A stretch of 64,000 nucleotides of DNA from Rossellomorea marisflavi (GCF_022170785.1 NZ_CP081870.1:3906001-3970000), one strand, 5' to 3'; positions 52,996 through 62,177 are shown, numbered from the stretch's first letter. Numbers and translations: made by a program. Notes: generated from the letters alone by a model not told the origin.

Positions 52996-53135
52996 CAAAG
53001 AGTGCAATGAAGCGGAGGGCGGCCGACTCCAGCGTGGATCAGAGGCAAGGTTGAGACCCTGGAGGCGTCAGCCGAAGCGGCTCAACTGCCGCCCCGCAGG
53101 AAAGCGGCCGCCCGCAGCGAAATGAAACGAACCAC
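52996..53135 (-). repeat. GC-rich intergenic repeat, copy E (inverted)
   Basis: Opposite orientation to copies A-D: GCAATGAAGCGGAGGGCGGC, CGACTCCAGCGTGGATC, GTTGAGACCCTGGAGG, CCGCAGGAAAGCGGCCG, GCAGCGAAATGAAACG. Nearly identical to copy F including the flank ACACACTCTGATACCATCAA. Confidence 0.75.
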
Positions 53136-53250
53136 TCCAGCATCCACACACTCTGATACCATCAAAAGATTACCCTATCTACCGTAAAAATATAAACCTA
53201 CTTTCAGGAAGTCCTTTCCCCTCTCCTTCCATAACTTAAAGCTTATATCT

Positions 53251-53390
53251 TTCAAAGAGTGCAATGAAGCGGAGGGCGGCCGACTCCAGCGTGGATCAGA
53301 GGCAAGGTTGAGACCCTGGAGGCGTCAGCCGAAGAACCGCCTCCCCGCAGGAAAGCGGTCGCCCGCAGCGAAATGAAACGAACCACTCCA
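53251..53390 (-). repeat. GC-rich intergenic repeat, copy F (inverted)
   Basis: Nearly identical to copy E, 255 bp away, with the same AAAGAGTGCAATGAAGCGGA left and CACACACTCTGATACCATCA right flanks. The match including flanks shows that a unit of about 250 bp was tandemly duplicated. A truncated third start (TGCAATGAAGTGGTCGACCG) follows at about 53434. Confidence 0.75.
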
Positions 53391-53482
53391 GAACCCACAC
53401 ACTCTGATACCATCAAGAGGTTCCCCTACCTGCAATGAAGTGGTCGACCGCAGCGGCATTTATTCTATCAAGCTACCAAAAA

Positions 53483-53507
53483 GAAAAAGCCCCAAACAGG
53501 GACTTCA
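53483..53507 (-). terminator. Terminator of mntP
   Basis: On the minus strand AAGTCCC pairs with GGGGCTT, followed by TTTTTC; it overlaps the mntP stop codon. Confidence 0.6.
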
Positions 53508-54056
53508 AAAAGGAAGAAGCAGCTTGATCCCGAATAAGAACAGGATGCTTCCGCCAAGTGCTTCGCTGTAGGTGCCGAGGACACCTTGGAATCGCCTACC
53601 AATGAGAAGTCCTGCCCATGTAAGGACAGTGGCGGCGAAACCGAAACAGGCGACGGCGGCAAAGGTTCTTGCTCCAAAGATCCCAAGGCTCAGTCCGACA
53701 GAGAAGCTGTCAAGACTGACGCTCAGTGCAAATAGGACGAGGCCGAATCCCACGGGTGAAACGAGCGTGGTTTCCTCCTCCTTGAAGCTCGAAAGGAACA
53801 TCTGAATCCCAAGGACAATCAAGAGGATGCCTCCTGCATATGTAGCAAATGTCCCGAACGTGTTGGAAAGGAATTTCCCCGTCATCATTCCGAGCAGCGG
53901 CATCCACACGTGGAATATGCCGACCACGATACCGATATATAGGATCTGCCTAAGCCTAAGCTGGAACATTCCCATCCCGATGCCGATCGAGAATGCATCC
54001 ATCCCAAGCGCAAAGGCCATCAGCATAAGTGTCACCAATTCTCCGATCATTGTCAT
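53505..54056 (-). CDS. mntP: Manganese exporter MntP
   Basis: A 183-residue membrane protein with six helices in two inverted halves, each with the acidic motif of the family (LGMDAFSIG near residue 16; VSLDSFSVG near 113). It exports Mn2+. ATG 54056 is chosen, with GGAGG 10 nt upstream; a GTG two codons earlier is possible. The longer open frame overlaps the upstream terminator region. I saw no yybP-ykoY Mn riboswitch in front of it. Confidence 0.88.
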   Translation of the reverse strand: MTMIGELVTLMLMAFALGMDAFSIGIGMGMFQLRLRQILYIGIVVGIFHVWMPLLGMMTGKFLSNTFGTFATYAGGILLIVLGIQMFLSSFKEEETTLVSPVGFGLVLFALSVSLDSFSVGLSLGIFGARTFAAVACFGFAATVLTWAGLLIGRRFQGVLGTYSEALGGSILFLFGIKLLLPF

Positions 54057-54141
54057 TCTCACAATTCCTCCCCCGGACATGCCTATAGAGAAATGTATGC
54101 GTGTGCCGGAAGAATTAGACGAGCGTGTTTTGTCCAAACAT

Positions 54142-54171
54142 AAAAAGACGCCCAGCAAATGAGCGTCTTTT
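54142..54171 (-). terminator. Terminator of uxaA-uxaB
   Basis: AAAAAGACGC pairs with GCGTCTTTT across an 11-nt loop; 12 bp after the uxaB stop. Confidence 0.82.
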
Positions 54172-54182
54172 CCTATAGCATT

Positions 54183-55682
54183 CTATGATTTTACCGAACC
54201 GCTCCCGACTACTTTTTTAACGGCCGCGGCCATTCCTTCGATCAGGATCGTTTCGATATGAGCAGCCACCCGTTCTGCGAGCCCATTCATTGCGTCAAGA
54301 TCTTCTCCCCAGATGTCCTCTCGGGTGAGGATGGAACGGACAGCAGCAAGGATGGTGATCCTACCTTCCTCAATGGCCTGCCACGTGTCAAGAAGGAGGG
54401 TGTTTACTACCGGGTTTTCCCGCGTCTCATACTCTTCCTCGCCTCTTTCAGCTATCAGCCCTTTTTCCGTGGTGCGAATCGGCTTGTAGTATACGAGCAG
54501 GGCAGCGAGGGCGAGAACCAATGTTTCAGGAAGTTCCCCACGAACGGCATGGGTCTTCAAGCGGGGCAAAAGCCTCGATGTGTACTTGAAAAATGAGTTC
54601 ATGCCGATATCGAGGAGGAAATGCTTATTATAAGGGTTCAAGAAGCGGTCCACGACTCCTGACGTAAACTCCTTCTTGACTTCTTCTTTCATTGGAAGGG
54701 CCTCCTGGATGTCCAGGAATCCCTGCTCAACGAAGGAGCGAAGGGAAGGGGTGGTCATCACATCCAGGACTGTGTCAGCCCCCGCCAGATATCCGACGGG
54801 TGTCATGAGGGTATGGGGACCGTTGAGGAGTCCCACCTTCAAGTCCCGCTGCTCCTGCACTCCGCCCCACTTCACATTGAGGCCGGCTTTGTGGAGGGGG
54901 AAGATTTCCTTGAATCGCTCATCGGCATCGATAGCGAACAGGTGATATGGTTCTCCTACCGTGATGAGCTCATCATCATAGCCGAGACGTTCTCGGTATT
55001 CGGCTTCCTGCCCCCGGGGGAACCCGGTGACGATCCGGTCGACGAGCGTGTCGCAGAATACATTCGAGTGGTCAAGCCATTCAAAGAAGGCCTCTGAATA
55101 TCCCCAGTCTTCCGCTACCCTATGCACGATGGATTTGAGCTTCTTTCCATTCTCCTCGATCAATTCACACGGCAGGATGTATAACCCTTTATCCCCTGCT
55201 CCCTCGTAATGCGTGAACCGGTGGTGCAGGAGGGCAGCAAGTTTTCCGGGATACGAAAGGGGCGAAACATCACCTTCATACGGCTCCTCTTGGTAGACGA
55301 TGCCGGCTTCCGTCGTATTGGACACGATGATCTGGAGGTCGGCAGATTCCACCGCCCGCTTCATGGCAGGCCAGTCTGAATAGGGGTTGATGCCCCCGCT
55401 GATGGATGAGATGACTTCATGATAATCGACGGTCTCTCCATTCTTACGGCCCCTCAAGACCGCCGTGTACAGATAATCCTGTGCGGCGAGCTTCGGCAGC
55501 ACCTTTCCGTGGGGCGTCGGCTGCACGGCGATGACGGATCCATTGAAGACGCCCTGTTTGTTCATTTCCTGGATCATCCAATCGATGAATCCCCTAAGGA
55601 AATTCCCTTCCCCGATCTGCAGGACCTTGGCCGGAAGATGCCGATAGGATGAGCTGTTGGGTACTTCTTTACTAAGCTTCAT
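54183..55682 (-). CDS. uxaB: Tagaturonate reductase UxaB (altronate oxidoreductase)
   Basis: A 499-residue NAD-dependent enzyme of the long-chain mannitol dehydrogenase family that reduces D-tagaturonate to D-altronate in galacturonate catabolism. LQIGEGNFLRGFIDWMIQEM (about 21-40) is the Rossmann start, and GLLNGPHTLMTPVGYLAG near 278 holds the active-site region. AAAGGAGG precedes ATG. It lies 14 bp after uxaA in one operon. Confidence 0.93.
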   Translation of the reverse strand: MKLSKEVPNSSSYRHLPAKVLQIGEGNFLRGFIDWMIQEMNKQGVFNGSVIAVQPTPHGKVLPKLAAQDYLYTAVLRGRKNGETVDYHEVISSISGGINPYSDWPAMKRAVESADLQIIVSNTTEAGIVYQEEPYEGDVSPLSYPGKLAALLHHRFTHYEGAGDKGLYILPCELIEENGKKLKSIVHRVAEDWGYSEAFFEWLDHSNVFCDTLVDRIVTGFPRGQEAEYRERLGYDDELITVGEPYHLFAIDADERFKEIFPLHKAGLNVKWGGVQEQRDLKVGLLNGPHTLMTPVGYLAGADTVLDVMTTPSLRSFVEQGFLDIQEALPMKEEVKKEFTSGVVDRFLNPYNKHFLLDIGMNSFFKYTSRLLPRLKTHAVRGELPETLVLALAALLVYYKPIRTTEKGLIAERGEEEYETRENPVVNTLLLDTWQAIEEGRITILAAVRSILTREDIWGEDLDAMNGLAERVAAHIETILIEGMAAAVKKVVGSGSVKS

Positions 55683-55696
55683 ACAAAATCCTCCCT

Positions 55697-57190
55697 TTAC
55701 AGCGTGACGCCGTCTTTGAAAATGGAAATCTCTTTGAATCCCAGTCGTTCATTATGGGTGCGCGCTTCCCCTGATGCGAGGGTCTTGATGTAATCAAAGA
55801 ACTCGTCGGCGAGCTCTTCCTTTCCCCTGCCTTCGATGAGCTGACCCGCATTGAAATCGATCCAATTCGTCTTCTTCTGGGCAAGAGCTGAGTTGGTGGA
55901 GATCTTCACTGTCGGTACAGGACCTCCGAACGGGGTTCCCCGTCCCGTGGTGAAGAGGACGATATGAGCACCTGCAGCCGTGAGGGCGGTGACAGAGACG
56001 AGGTCATTTCCCGGACCTTGGACGAGATGTAGGCCTTCACCTTTCGTGCGGTCCCCGTAGGCAAGGACATCGGCAATCTCCCCGAACCCGCCTTTTTGGA
56101 TATTTCCTAGGGACTTTTCTTCAAGGGTCGTGATTCCGCCTTTTTTATTCCCTGGAGATGGATTCTCATAGACGTTCTGTCCGTGCTTCAGGAAGTATCC
56201 CTTGAAGTCATTGACGAGGTCGACGATCTTTTCGAACACCCCTTCATTTTTGGCCCGGCTCATGAGGATCTCTTCCGCCCCGAACATCTCGGGTACTTCC
56301 GTCAGGATGGTGGTTCCTCCTTCCGAGATGAGCCTGTCGGAAAATGCTCCGACGAGCGGGTTCCCGGTAATGCCGGAGAAGCCGTCCGATCCTCCGCACT
56401 TCAATCCTACTTTCAACTTTGAAAGGGGTACTTCCTGACGTTTGAATGTCTTCGCATAATCGGCAAGCTCTTCGATGAGTTCAAGAGATTCGGAGATTTC
56501 ATCATCGGCACTCTGGACTTCGATGAACTTCACCCTCCGTGGGTCATAATCGCCTATCACCTTCTTGAATTCTTCAATGTAATTATTCTCGCAGCCGAGA
56601 CCCATGACGAGAATGCCCGCAGCATTTGGGTGGTGGACGAGGCCGCTCAGGATCTTCTGAGTGTTATGAAGATCGTCCCCAAGCTGGGAACACCCGAATA
56701 GATGAGAAAAGCTGTGCACCCCATCGATCCCGTCGAATTGATCACTGGCCATCTTCGCCACCATTTCGGCCGTCTTATTGATGCAGCCCACCGTATTGAT
56801 GATCCAGATTTCATTGCGGATCCCGACTTCCCCGTTTTCCCTGATATACCCTTGAAAGGTTTTGGTGGACGGCTTCGGAACGATCTTGTCATCTGTCGGC
56901 TTATAGTCATACTGAAGCGTCCCTTTGAGGTTGGTCACTACATTGTGAGTATGGATCCATTCTCCCCGCTCGATCGGCTCTGACGCCCTTCCGATCGGCA
57001 TACCAAACTTGATAACGTTTTCATTTTCCTGTATCGGTTCCCTTGCAATCTTATGACCGGCCGGCACTGCTTCCCTCAGGATGACTTCCCTATCACCATC
57101 CACCACACGTTCGCCTGCTTCGAAATCCCTCAGTGCAATCAGGACATTGTCCCGTTCATGAATGACAATCGTTGAACTGTTCAATCCCAT
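55697..57190 (-). CDS. uxaA: Altronate dehydratase UxaA
   Basis: A 497-residue enzyme that dehydrates D-altronate to 2-keto-3-deoxygluconate. N-terminal SAF-like domain (about 1-95; DNVLIALRDFEAGERV) and the large C-terminal domain with GSDGFSGITGNPLVGAFSD and TTGRGTPFGGPVPTVKIS. GAGGGGGAAG precedes ATG 57190. It is divergent from a LacI-type regulator across a palindromic operator; repression by that regulator is inferred. Confidence 0.94.
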   Translation of the reverse strand: MGLNSSTIVIHERDNVLIALRDFEAGERVVDGDREVILREAVPAGHKIAREPIQENENVIKFGMPIGRASEPIERGEWIHTHNVVTNLKGTLQYDYKPTDDKIVPKPSTKTFQGYIRENGEVGIRNEIWIINTVGCINKTAEMVAKMASDQFDGIDGVHSFSHLFGCSQLGDDLHNTQKILSGLVHHPNAAGILVMGLGCENNYIEEFKKVIGDYDPRRVKFIEVQSADDEISESLELIEELADYAKTFKRQEVPLSKLKVGLKCGGSDGFSGITGNPLVGAFSDRLISEGGTTILTEVPEMFGAEEILMSRAKNEGVFEKIVDLVNDFKGYFLKHGQNVYENPSPGNKKGGITTLEEKSLGNIQKGGFGEIADVLAYGDRTKGEGLHLVQGPGNDLVSVTALTAAGAHIVLFTTGRGTPFGGPVPTVKISTNSALAQKKTNWIDFNAGQLIEGRGKEELADEFFDYIKTLASGEARTHNERLGFKEISIFKDGVTL

Positions 57191-57210
57191 CTTCCCCCTC
57201 TTCTTGACAA

Positions 57211-57228
57211 AATAACAACGTTGTTATT
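57211..57228. promoter_or_regulatory. Palindromic operator between uxaA and the LacI-type gene
   Basis: AATAACAACGTTGTTATT is a perfect 18-bp palindrome with the central CG typical of LacI-family operators; the symmetry continues outward with few mismatches over 57205-57232. TTGACA (57204-57209) for the regulator gene overlaps its left edge. Position between divergent genes makes it the likely binding site of the adjoining regulator. Confidence 0.8.
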
Positions 57229-57321
57229 ATCATAGTATCATTCCTTTTTTCTGTCAATGAAGAGTTGTATCAGCAACGGGCAGAGAGATATAATGAAATC
57301 ATCACAGTGCTGGAGGTTACC

Positions 57322-58305
57322 ATGGGAGTCACAATCAAAGATATAGCAAAAGCGGCTGGGGTGAGTTTTTCCACCGTTTCAAAAGCGTTGCGGGATAGCC
57401 CGCTCGTCAAGGAACCGACGAAAAAGCGGATCACCGATATTGCCATGGAGCTCGGTTATCAGCCGAATGCAGCGGCGAGGAGCCTCGTCTCCAAGAAATC
57501 CCACACCATCGGGATCATCTGGCCGACCATCGAAGGGACCGCCCATTCTTCCCTTATCACCCGCCTGAATACTCAGCTCGAACAGCTCTCATACACGACC
57601 CTGATCTCCATCAACGAAAAAGAATTCGCCATCAATCTGTTCAACCGCTATCAAGTGGATGCCATCCTTTGTTTTGATGACAATCCGGAGCGACAAGCTG
57701 ATACACCATCGGCCGTTCCTGTTGTCTCATACGGGATCGCCGATAAAGGAAGCTCCTCGCCGGTCGTAGACGTGCAGCGGAAAAAGGCCGTCTATATGGC
57801 GACCAATTATCTTTCCTCCATCGGGCACCGGTTCATCAGCTATATCGGAGTACTGAATAATCCGATACAGGATGAAAAGGCAAAGGGTTTCAAACTAGCG
57901 GCAGAAGGACTCGGACTCCCCGGTTTCACGCATCAGATCGTGGACGTTCAAAAGCTTGAACCGTACGATGGGTACGTCGCGGCCAAGGAAGTCCTCGAGA
58001 GCGGTGAACGCCCAACGGCAATCATCAGTGGGAGTCATGACCTTTCCAAGGGGATCCTGAGGGCTGCAGCGGAGTGCGGGATCAAGGTACCAGATGACCT
58101 CTCCATCATCAGCTACGACAACCTTCCCGACGAAAGCGACACCCCCATCCCCCTCTCGACGGTCGGTGTCCCCATGGATCACATCACATTACGCTTGACA
58201 GATGTCCTGATGGATGTCATCAATGAAGATGATATAGAAAAGGTCCTATTCCTGGAACCTGAGCTCAAAGTGACGGATTCATGCCGTCCACCATCCAACC
58301 ATTAG
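57322..58305 (+). CDS. LacI-family regulator of the hexuronate genes
   Basis: A 327-residue repressor: N-terminal helix-turn-helix with IKDIAKAAGVSFSTVSKALR (about 5-24) and a periplasmic-binding-protein-like effector domain (about 60-325). ATG 57322 has GGAGG 5 nt upstream; the frame is open further upstream but crosses the promoter. It resembles KdgR/ExuR-type repressors by context; the inducer is probably a hexuronate intermediate. It overlaps or nearly adjoins the esterase gene downstream, so the two are cotranscribed. Confidence 0.88.
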   Translation: MGVTIKDIAKAAGVSFSTVSKALRDSPLVKEPTKKRITDIAMELGYQPNAAARSLVSKKSHTIGIIWPTIEGTAHSSLITRLNTQLEQLSYTTLISINEKEFAINLFNRYQVDAILCFDDNPERQADTPSAVPVVSYGIADKGSSSPVVDVQRKKAVYMATNYLSSIGHRFISYIGVLNNPIQDEKAKGFKLAAEGLGLPGFTHQIVDVQKLEPYDGYVAAKEVLESGERPTAIISGSHDLSKGILRAAAECGIKVPDDLSIISYDNLPDESDTPIPLSTVGVPMDHITLRLTDVLMDVINEDDIEKVLFLEPELKVTDSCRPPSNH

Positions 58306-58316
58306 GAGGAGAAACC

Positions 58317-58982
58317 ATGTCATTTTCCATTTTTCTTGCAGGTGATTCAACTGTAGCGGACTATCCTGAAACTTCTGCTCCACAAGCCGGTTGGGGGCAA
58401 AAATTCCCGGCCTTTCTGGATTCGAGCATCTCGGTCCGGAATCATGCCGCTAACGGACGCAGCTCCAAAAGCTTCATCGACGAAGGAAGACTGGATGTGA
58501 TCGAAAACGAAATCGCTGAAGGGGATTATCTCTTCATCCAATTCGGTCACAATGACAGCAAGCAGGATGAACGATTCACGGATCCTTTTACTACCTATAA
58601 GGAGCATCTGCTCCGCTATATCGAAACCGCAAGAGAAAAGAAAGCGCATCCGATCCTCATTACGCCCGTGGCGAGAAGGAAGTTCGGAAGCGATGGCACG
58701 GTGCTGGATACCCACGGGGATTACCCCGAAGCGATGAAGGACCTTGCACGGGAACAATCGGTCCCTGTCATCGACCTTCACAAGAGGAGCTTGAAGCTCT
58801 TGGATACATTGGGTCCGATCCGGTCCAAAGCGCTCTATATGTGGATAGACCCGCATCCTAATTTTCCAGACGGGGCCATGGATAATACTCATTTGAATGA
58901 AGACGGGGCGGGTGAAATCGCCGCGATTGTAAAGAAAGAACTTGAAGGGGTCGTGCCAGAGCTGACTCCGATCATGAAATAG
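58317..58982 (+). CDS. Rhamnogalacturonan acetylesterase (SGNH hydrolase, YesT/RhgT-like)
   Basis: A 221-residue GDSL/SGNH esterase that removes acetyl groups from pectin backbone fragments. The catalytic serine is Ser11 in LAGDSTVADYPE; the Gly/Asn oxyanion blocks (AANGRSSKSF, FIQFGHNDSK) and the C-terminal Asp-x-x-His (DNTHLNEDG) are present. There is no signal peptide, so it acts in the cytoplasm on imported oligosaccharides. ATG 58317 has GGAGGAG upstream, 11 bp after the LacI stop. Confidence 0.9.
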   Translation: MSFSIFLAGDSTVADYPETSAPQAGWGQKFPAFLDSSISVRNHAANGRSSKSFIDEGRLDVIENEIAEGDYLFIQFGHNDSKQDERFTDPFTTYKEHLLRYIETAREKKAHPILITPVARRKFGSDGTVLDTHGDYPEAMKDLAREQSVPVIDLHKRSLKLLDTLGPIRSKALYMWIDPHPNFPDGAMDNTHLNEDGAGEIAAIVKKELEGVVPELTPIMK

Positions 58983-58990
58983 AGTGATAG

Positions 58991-59029
58991 AAGAAGCCTG
59001 ATCCCTTGCAGAGGATCAGGCTTCTTTTC
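58991..59029 (+). terminator. Terminator of the LacI-esterase transcript
   Basis: AAGAAGCCTGATCC pairs with GGATCAGGCTTCTT, followed by TTCT. Confidence 0.85.
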
Positions 59030-59038
59030 TTCGCACTG

Positions 59039-59068
59039 CAAAAGCCCCTTCCTAATGGAAAGGGCGCA
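59039..59068 (-). terminator. Terminator of the minus-strand rhamnogalacturonan operon
   Basis: On the minus strand GCCCTTTCC pairs with GGAAGGGGC around ATTA, followed by TTTT. Together with the preceding hairpin it separates the convergent operons. Confidence 0.7.
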
Positions 59069-59072
59069 AGGA

Positions 59073-59714
59073 TCATGTATGAGCAAGGTCTTTCTTCGTC
59101 TTGATATCCTCAATGGAGCTGAAGCCTTTGTACGCAAGCCACATGTTCAAATGGACGAATAATGTAAAACCGAAAAGTGGGATGAAACCGGGAAATGATA
59201 TGAAAAAGTAATAGGTCGACAGTGTCGCTATGATCATGAGCACGAGATTCCCCGGCTGCAGGAAGCCGATTAATAGCGCCTGCTTGAAGGTCTGGAAGAA
59301 CTTCAGGTTGTAATGGACATAGACCGGTAGAATATACGTGAGCAGGATGATCAGGATGAAGCCCATCAGCATGAGGAGGTACTGGATGATGGTATAGATC
59401 GTCCCTTCCATCTGACGGAAAAAGTGAAGATCGACGTACCAGAGCAGCACGAATCCTGCCAATGAAAAGAACAGTCCGTTGGCACGGAAGAACTCTTTCC
59501 TATAAGTCTCCCAAAATCTTTTGATGAGGGGAAGGTCTTCCACCCCCATGACCGCTTTCCGGGTGACGGCATACATCGCCACTGTACTCGGACCGATCCC
59601 TAAGACCACTCCTCCAAGCAGGGTGCAGCCGATCCAGAGCAGATTCAAAATGGCAAAGTGCGTGATCCATCTGCAGAAGTTCAACACCCCATTGATCAAT
59701 CGTCCCATTTCCAT
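59073..59714 (-). CDS. YesL-like DUF624 membrane protein
   Basis: A 213-residue protein with about five membrane helices (around 15-40, 68-90, 95-120, 130-155 and 165-195). The MGRLINGVLNFCRWITHFAIL start and GIGPSTVAMYAVTRK motif are those of the YesL/DUF624 family, which accompanies Yes/Lpl-type sugar ABC transporters. Function unknown. It is the last gene of the operon here, 22 bp after the oxidoreductase. Confidence 0.88.
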   Translation of the reverse strand: MEMGRLINGVLNFCRWITHFAILNLLWIGCTLLGGVVLGIGPSTVAMYAVTRKAVMGVEDLPLIKRFWETYRKEFFRANGLFFSLAGFVLLWYVDLHFFRQMEGTIYTIIQYLLMLMGFILIILLTYILPVYVHYNLKFFQTFKQALLIGFLQPGNLVLMIIATLSTYYFFISFPGFIPLFGFTLFVHLNMWLAYKGFSSIEDIKTKKDLAHT

Positions 59715-59736
59715 GGTATCCCTCTTTTCCGTTCCA

Positions 59737-61029
59737 TTATTGGTGCATCGGTTCTTTTTTCATCAATTCTTCAATGGTGACGGGGCGGTGCTCCTTGACG
59801 GATCTCCATACTGCCTCACCCGTCATGACCGCATAGGCTCCGTCCTCGCTTCCAGATAGGATCTTATACGGGCGGAGCGGATCTTCCCCGAGGAAGAGGT
59901 CTTCCTGGATCAGGGGATCTCCACCGCCGTGGCCGCCCTGATTCTTCACGACATGGATCACTTCCTTCGATCCGAAGAGCGGGAAATAGTCAATGGTCTG
60001 TTCCGGAACAGGGAACGGCACCCTGGACGGTGCATGGAATTCCGTCGTCTCCAGGCGGCCCTTTGTTCCGTTTATAGCCAGTCGATACCCTTCATATGGC
60101 AGGGAGAAATTGATGGAATAGCTTAATAGGCTACCCCTGTCATACTTGACGGTCGCTGTATACGTATCTTCAATGGCAATCTCCGAATCGAAGATGCACT
60201 GGTCGGGACGGTAACCGGTATACGTTTCCTTCCGCTTCTCGTCAGACGTGATATGATCGTCTTCTACCGTGATGCTGTTGCTCCTTGAGTTCCATCTAGA
60301 GTAGTAGGAACAGTCCCGCTTCACTTCGCACGTATGGCAGTGACGCCCGTCAACCTGGTCAGGATTGTATTCACTCTCATTTCCGTAGTAGTTCAGATCC
60401 CCGTACGCGAACACTTCTACCGGTTTCTGGTCTAGCCACCAGTTGATGAGGTCAAAGTGGTGACTCGACTTATGGATGGATAATCCCCCGGAATGATCCC
60501 GGTTCCTGTTCCAGCGCTGGAAATAACTTGATCCATGATACGTGTCGATATACCAATTCAAATCGACGGATGTGATCCGCCCAAGCTTCCCGGACAGGAT
60601 GAATTCTTTGATCTTGGTGTGATACGGGCTATACCGGTAATTAAAGGTGACTGTCACCTTCCCCTTGCTCTTTTTCTCCGCCTCCATCACCCTGCGGCTG
60701 TCGGCAGCGTTTGTTGTCATCGGCTTTTCTGAAATCACATCAAGATCTCGGTTAAGCGCTTTCTCAATATACGTGATATGAGTGTCATCGCGGCCTGCGA
60801 CAATGATGACGTCAGGTCTCGTTTCGTCCACCATCCGTTCGAACTCATCTTCCTTATACTCAGGCACTCCCTGTGTGGACGGATAGTCCTGTTTACACAC
60901 GGCGAACCGCTTCGGATCTTTATCCAGCAGGGCGACCAGCCTTGCCTGCTGGTTAAAGTTCTTAAGCATAGGCTGGATGAACATGGTGATTGCGCGGTTA
61001 CTGACGCCGCATACGGCATATTTTTTCAT
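59737..61029 (-). CDS. Gfo/Idh/MocA-family oxidoreductase
   Basis: A 430-residue NAD(P)-dependent dehydrogenase: N-terminal Rossmann domain (KYAVCGVSNRAI start, SEKPMTTN near 95 containing the catalytic-type Lys) and a C-terminal alpha/beta domain. A HCHTCEVKRDC cluster near residues 224-234 is unusual and could bind a metal. In this cluster it probably acts on an unsaturated or acidic sugar released from rhamnogalacturonan; the exact substrate cannot be read. AGGGGAGG precedes ATG. Confidence 0.85.
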   Translation of the reverse strand: MKKYAVCGVSNRAITMFIQPMLKNFNQQARLVALLDKDPKRFAVCKQDYPSTQGVPEYKEDEFERMVDETRPDVIIVAGRDDTHITYIEKALNRDLDVISEKPMTTNAADSRRVMEAEKKSKGKVTVTFNYRYSPYHTKIKEFILSGKLGRITSVDLNWYIDTYHGSSYFQRWNRNRDHSGGLSIHKSSHHFDLINWWLDQKPVEVFAYGDLNYYGNESEYNPDQVDGRHCHTCEVKRDCSYYSRWNSRSNSITVEDDHITSDEKRKETYTGYRPDQCIFDSEIAIEDTYTATVKYDRGSLLSYSINFSLPYEGYRLAINGTKGRLETTEFHAPSRVPFPVPEQTIDYFPLFGSKEVIHVVKNQGGHGGGDPLIQEDLFLGEDPLRPYKILSGSEDGAYAVMTGEAVWRSVKEHRPVTIEELMKKEPMHQ

Positions 61030-61061
61030 TTGAATTCCTCCCCTTTGTTCCTTATTCCATT

Positions 61062-62177
61062 CTATAGCTGTGGAAGGATATCCTGCATTTCAAGGCTGCA
61101 AAGTACAAAAGAACCGACGCCATGAAGATCATTTTCAATGACCGGACGTTCCACATAGTGCGTGTAGTCCCCCACCCCGGTGCCGATGCAGATCTCCGGC
61201 ATGATGAAGAGGCCGTTGTCGTCAAATTTCATTCGCTTCACAAGGGCGCGGTATCCCTTAATGGCAAACTCTTTGTAGCTTTCATCAAGGACGCCTGATT
61301 TCACGGCTCTTGCAATCGTGTAGATGAAAAGAGCCGAGCAGGACGTTTCGATCCAGTTTTTAGTATCATCCGCTTTGTCGACCACCTGATACCATAGATG
61401 ATTGTCAGGATGCTGATAGGAAATCAGACTTTTGGAAAGATCCCTGAGGGCACCTGAGATTTCTTCTGTCGCATGATGTCCTTCCGGGAGGAAATCGAGG
61501 ATTTCGTTAAAGGTGATCCCGTACCATCCGATGGCCCTCCCCCAGAATTCAGGCGATCTGCCCGTTTCGGGGTCTGCCCATGGCTGCACCTTCTGTTCAT
61601 CCCATGCATGATGGTAAAGACCGGTCTCCTCATCAAGCGTATGCTTCCTCATGAGACGCTCCTGCTCAAGGACCATTTCGAGGAGGGATGGATCACTATA
61701 CTCCTTCCCGTAGTTCATAGCGAACACACCGCCCATATAGAGTCCGTCCAGCCACATTTGGTACGGGTAGCGATCTTTATGCCAGTAGCCTCCGTCCGAC
61801 GTGCGGTTGAGTGTCGGGAACATATTCAATAGTTTCGTAGCGGCGATTTTATATCTCGGGTCATCCGTTTCCCGGTCAAGGGTGAAGAGAAGGAGGCCGG
61901 CCTGGATGGCGTCCAATTCCCTGCGGCTCCAGAGGAAGTTCCCGTTTTCGTCGATATTGTGATCGACATATTCCTTCACATAATCAAAGAACGCATCTCC
62001 CCCGATTTTTTCCCGAAGCTGGAGCATGCTTACCAGGAATACTCCCTGATGATAATGCCATTTTCCGTCAGGCGGCAGTTCACTCGCCTTGTAGGCTGAC
62101 ATAAGGGATTCACAGGCTGCCTTCCCCCATGCAAGCGGTGATGTCAATTCATTCTTCCGATTGAGTGCTGTTTCCAT
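61062..62177 (-). CDS. Unsaturated rhamnogalacturonyl hydrolase (GH105, YesR/YteR-like)
   Basis: A 371-residue (alpha/alpha)6 enzyme that removes the unsaturated galacturonate from rhamnogalacturonan-lyase products. The YPYQMWLDGLYMGGVFAMNY segment (about 144-163) with its Asp, GRAIGWY near 206-212, and the C-terminal GTGVGDYTHYVERP are GH105 hallmarks. No signal peptide: cytoplasmic, acting on imported disaccharides. GGGAG precedes ATG. It lies between the oxidoreductase and the ABC permease genes. Confidence 0.9.
   Translation of the reverse strand: METALNRKNELTSPLAWGKAACESLMSAYKASELPPDGKWHYHQGVFLVSMLQLREKIGGDAFFDYVKEYVDHNIDENGNFLWSRRELDAIQAGLLLFTLDRETDDPRYKIAATKLLNMFPTLNRTSDGGYWHKDRYPYQMWLDGLYMGGVFAMNYGKEYSDPSLLEMVLEQERLMRKHTLDEETGLYHHAWDEQKVQPWADPETGRSPEFWGRAIGWYGITFNEILDFLPEGHHATEEISGALRDLSKSLISYQHPDNHLWYQVVDKADDTKNWIETSCSALFIYTIARAVKSGVLDESYKEFAIKGYRALVKRMKFDDNGLFIMPEICIGTGVGDYTHYVERPVIENDLHGVGSFVLCSLEMQDILPQL

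Noticed and set aside
52889..53125. Open frames within the repeat region between ywlE and mntP
   Set aside because: They arise from the repeated GC-rich elements, recur in each copy and have no ribosome binding sites.
54060..54182. yybP-ykoY manganese riboswitch before mntP
   Set aside because: The 120-bp upstream stretch is mostly the uxaB terminator and shows none of the conserved riboswitch blocks.
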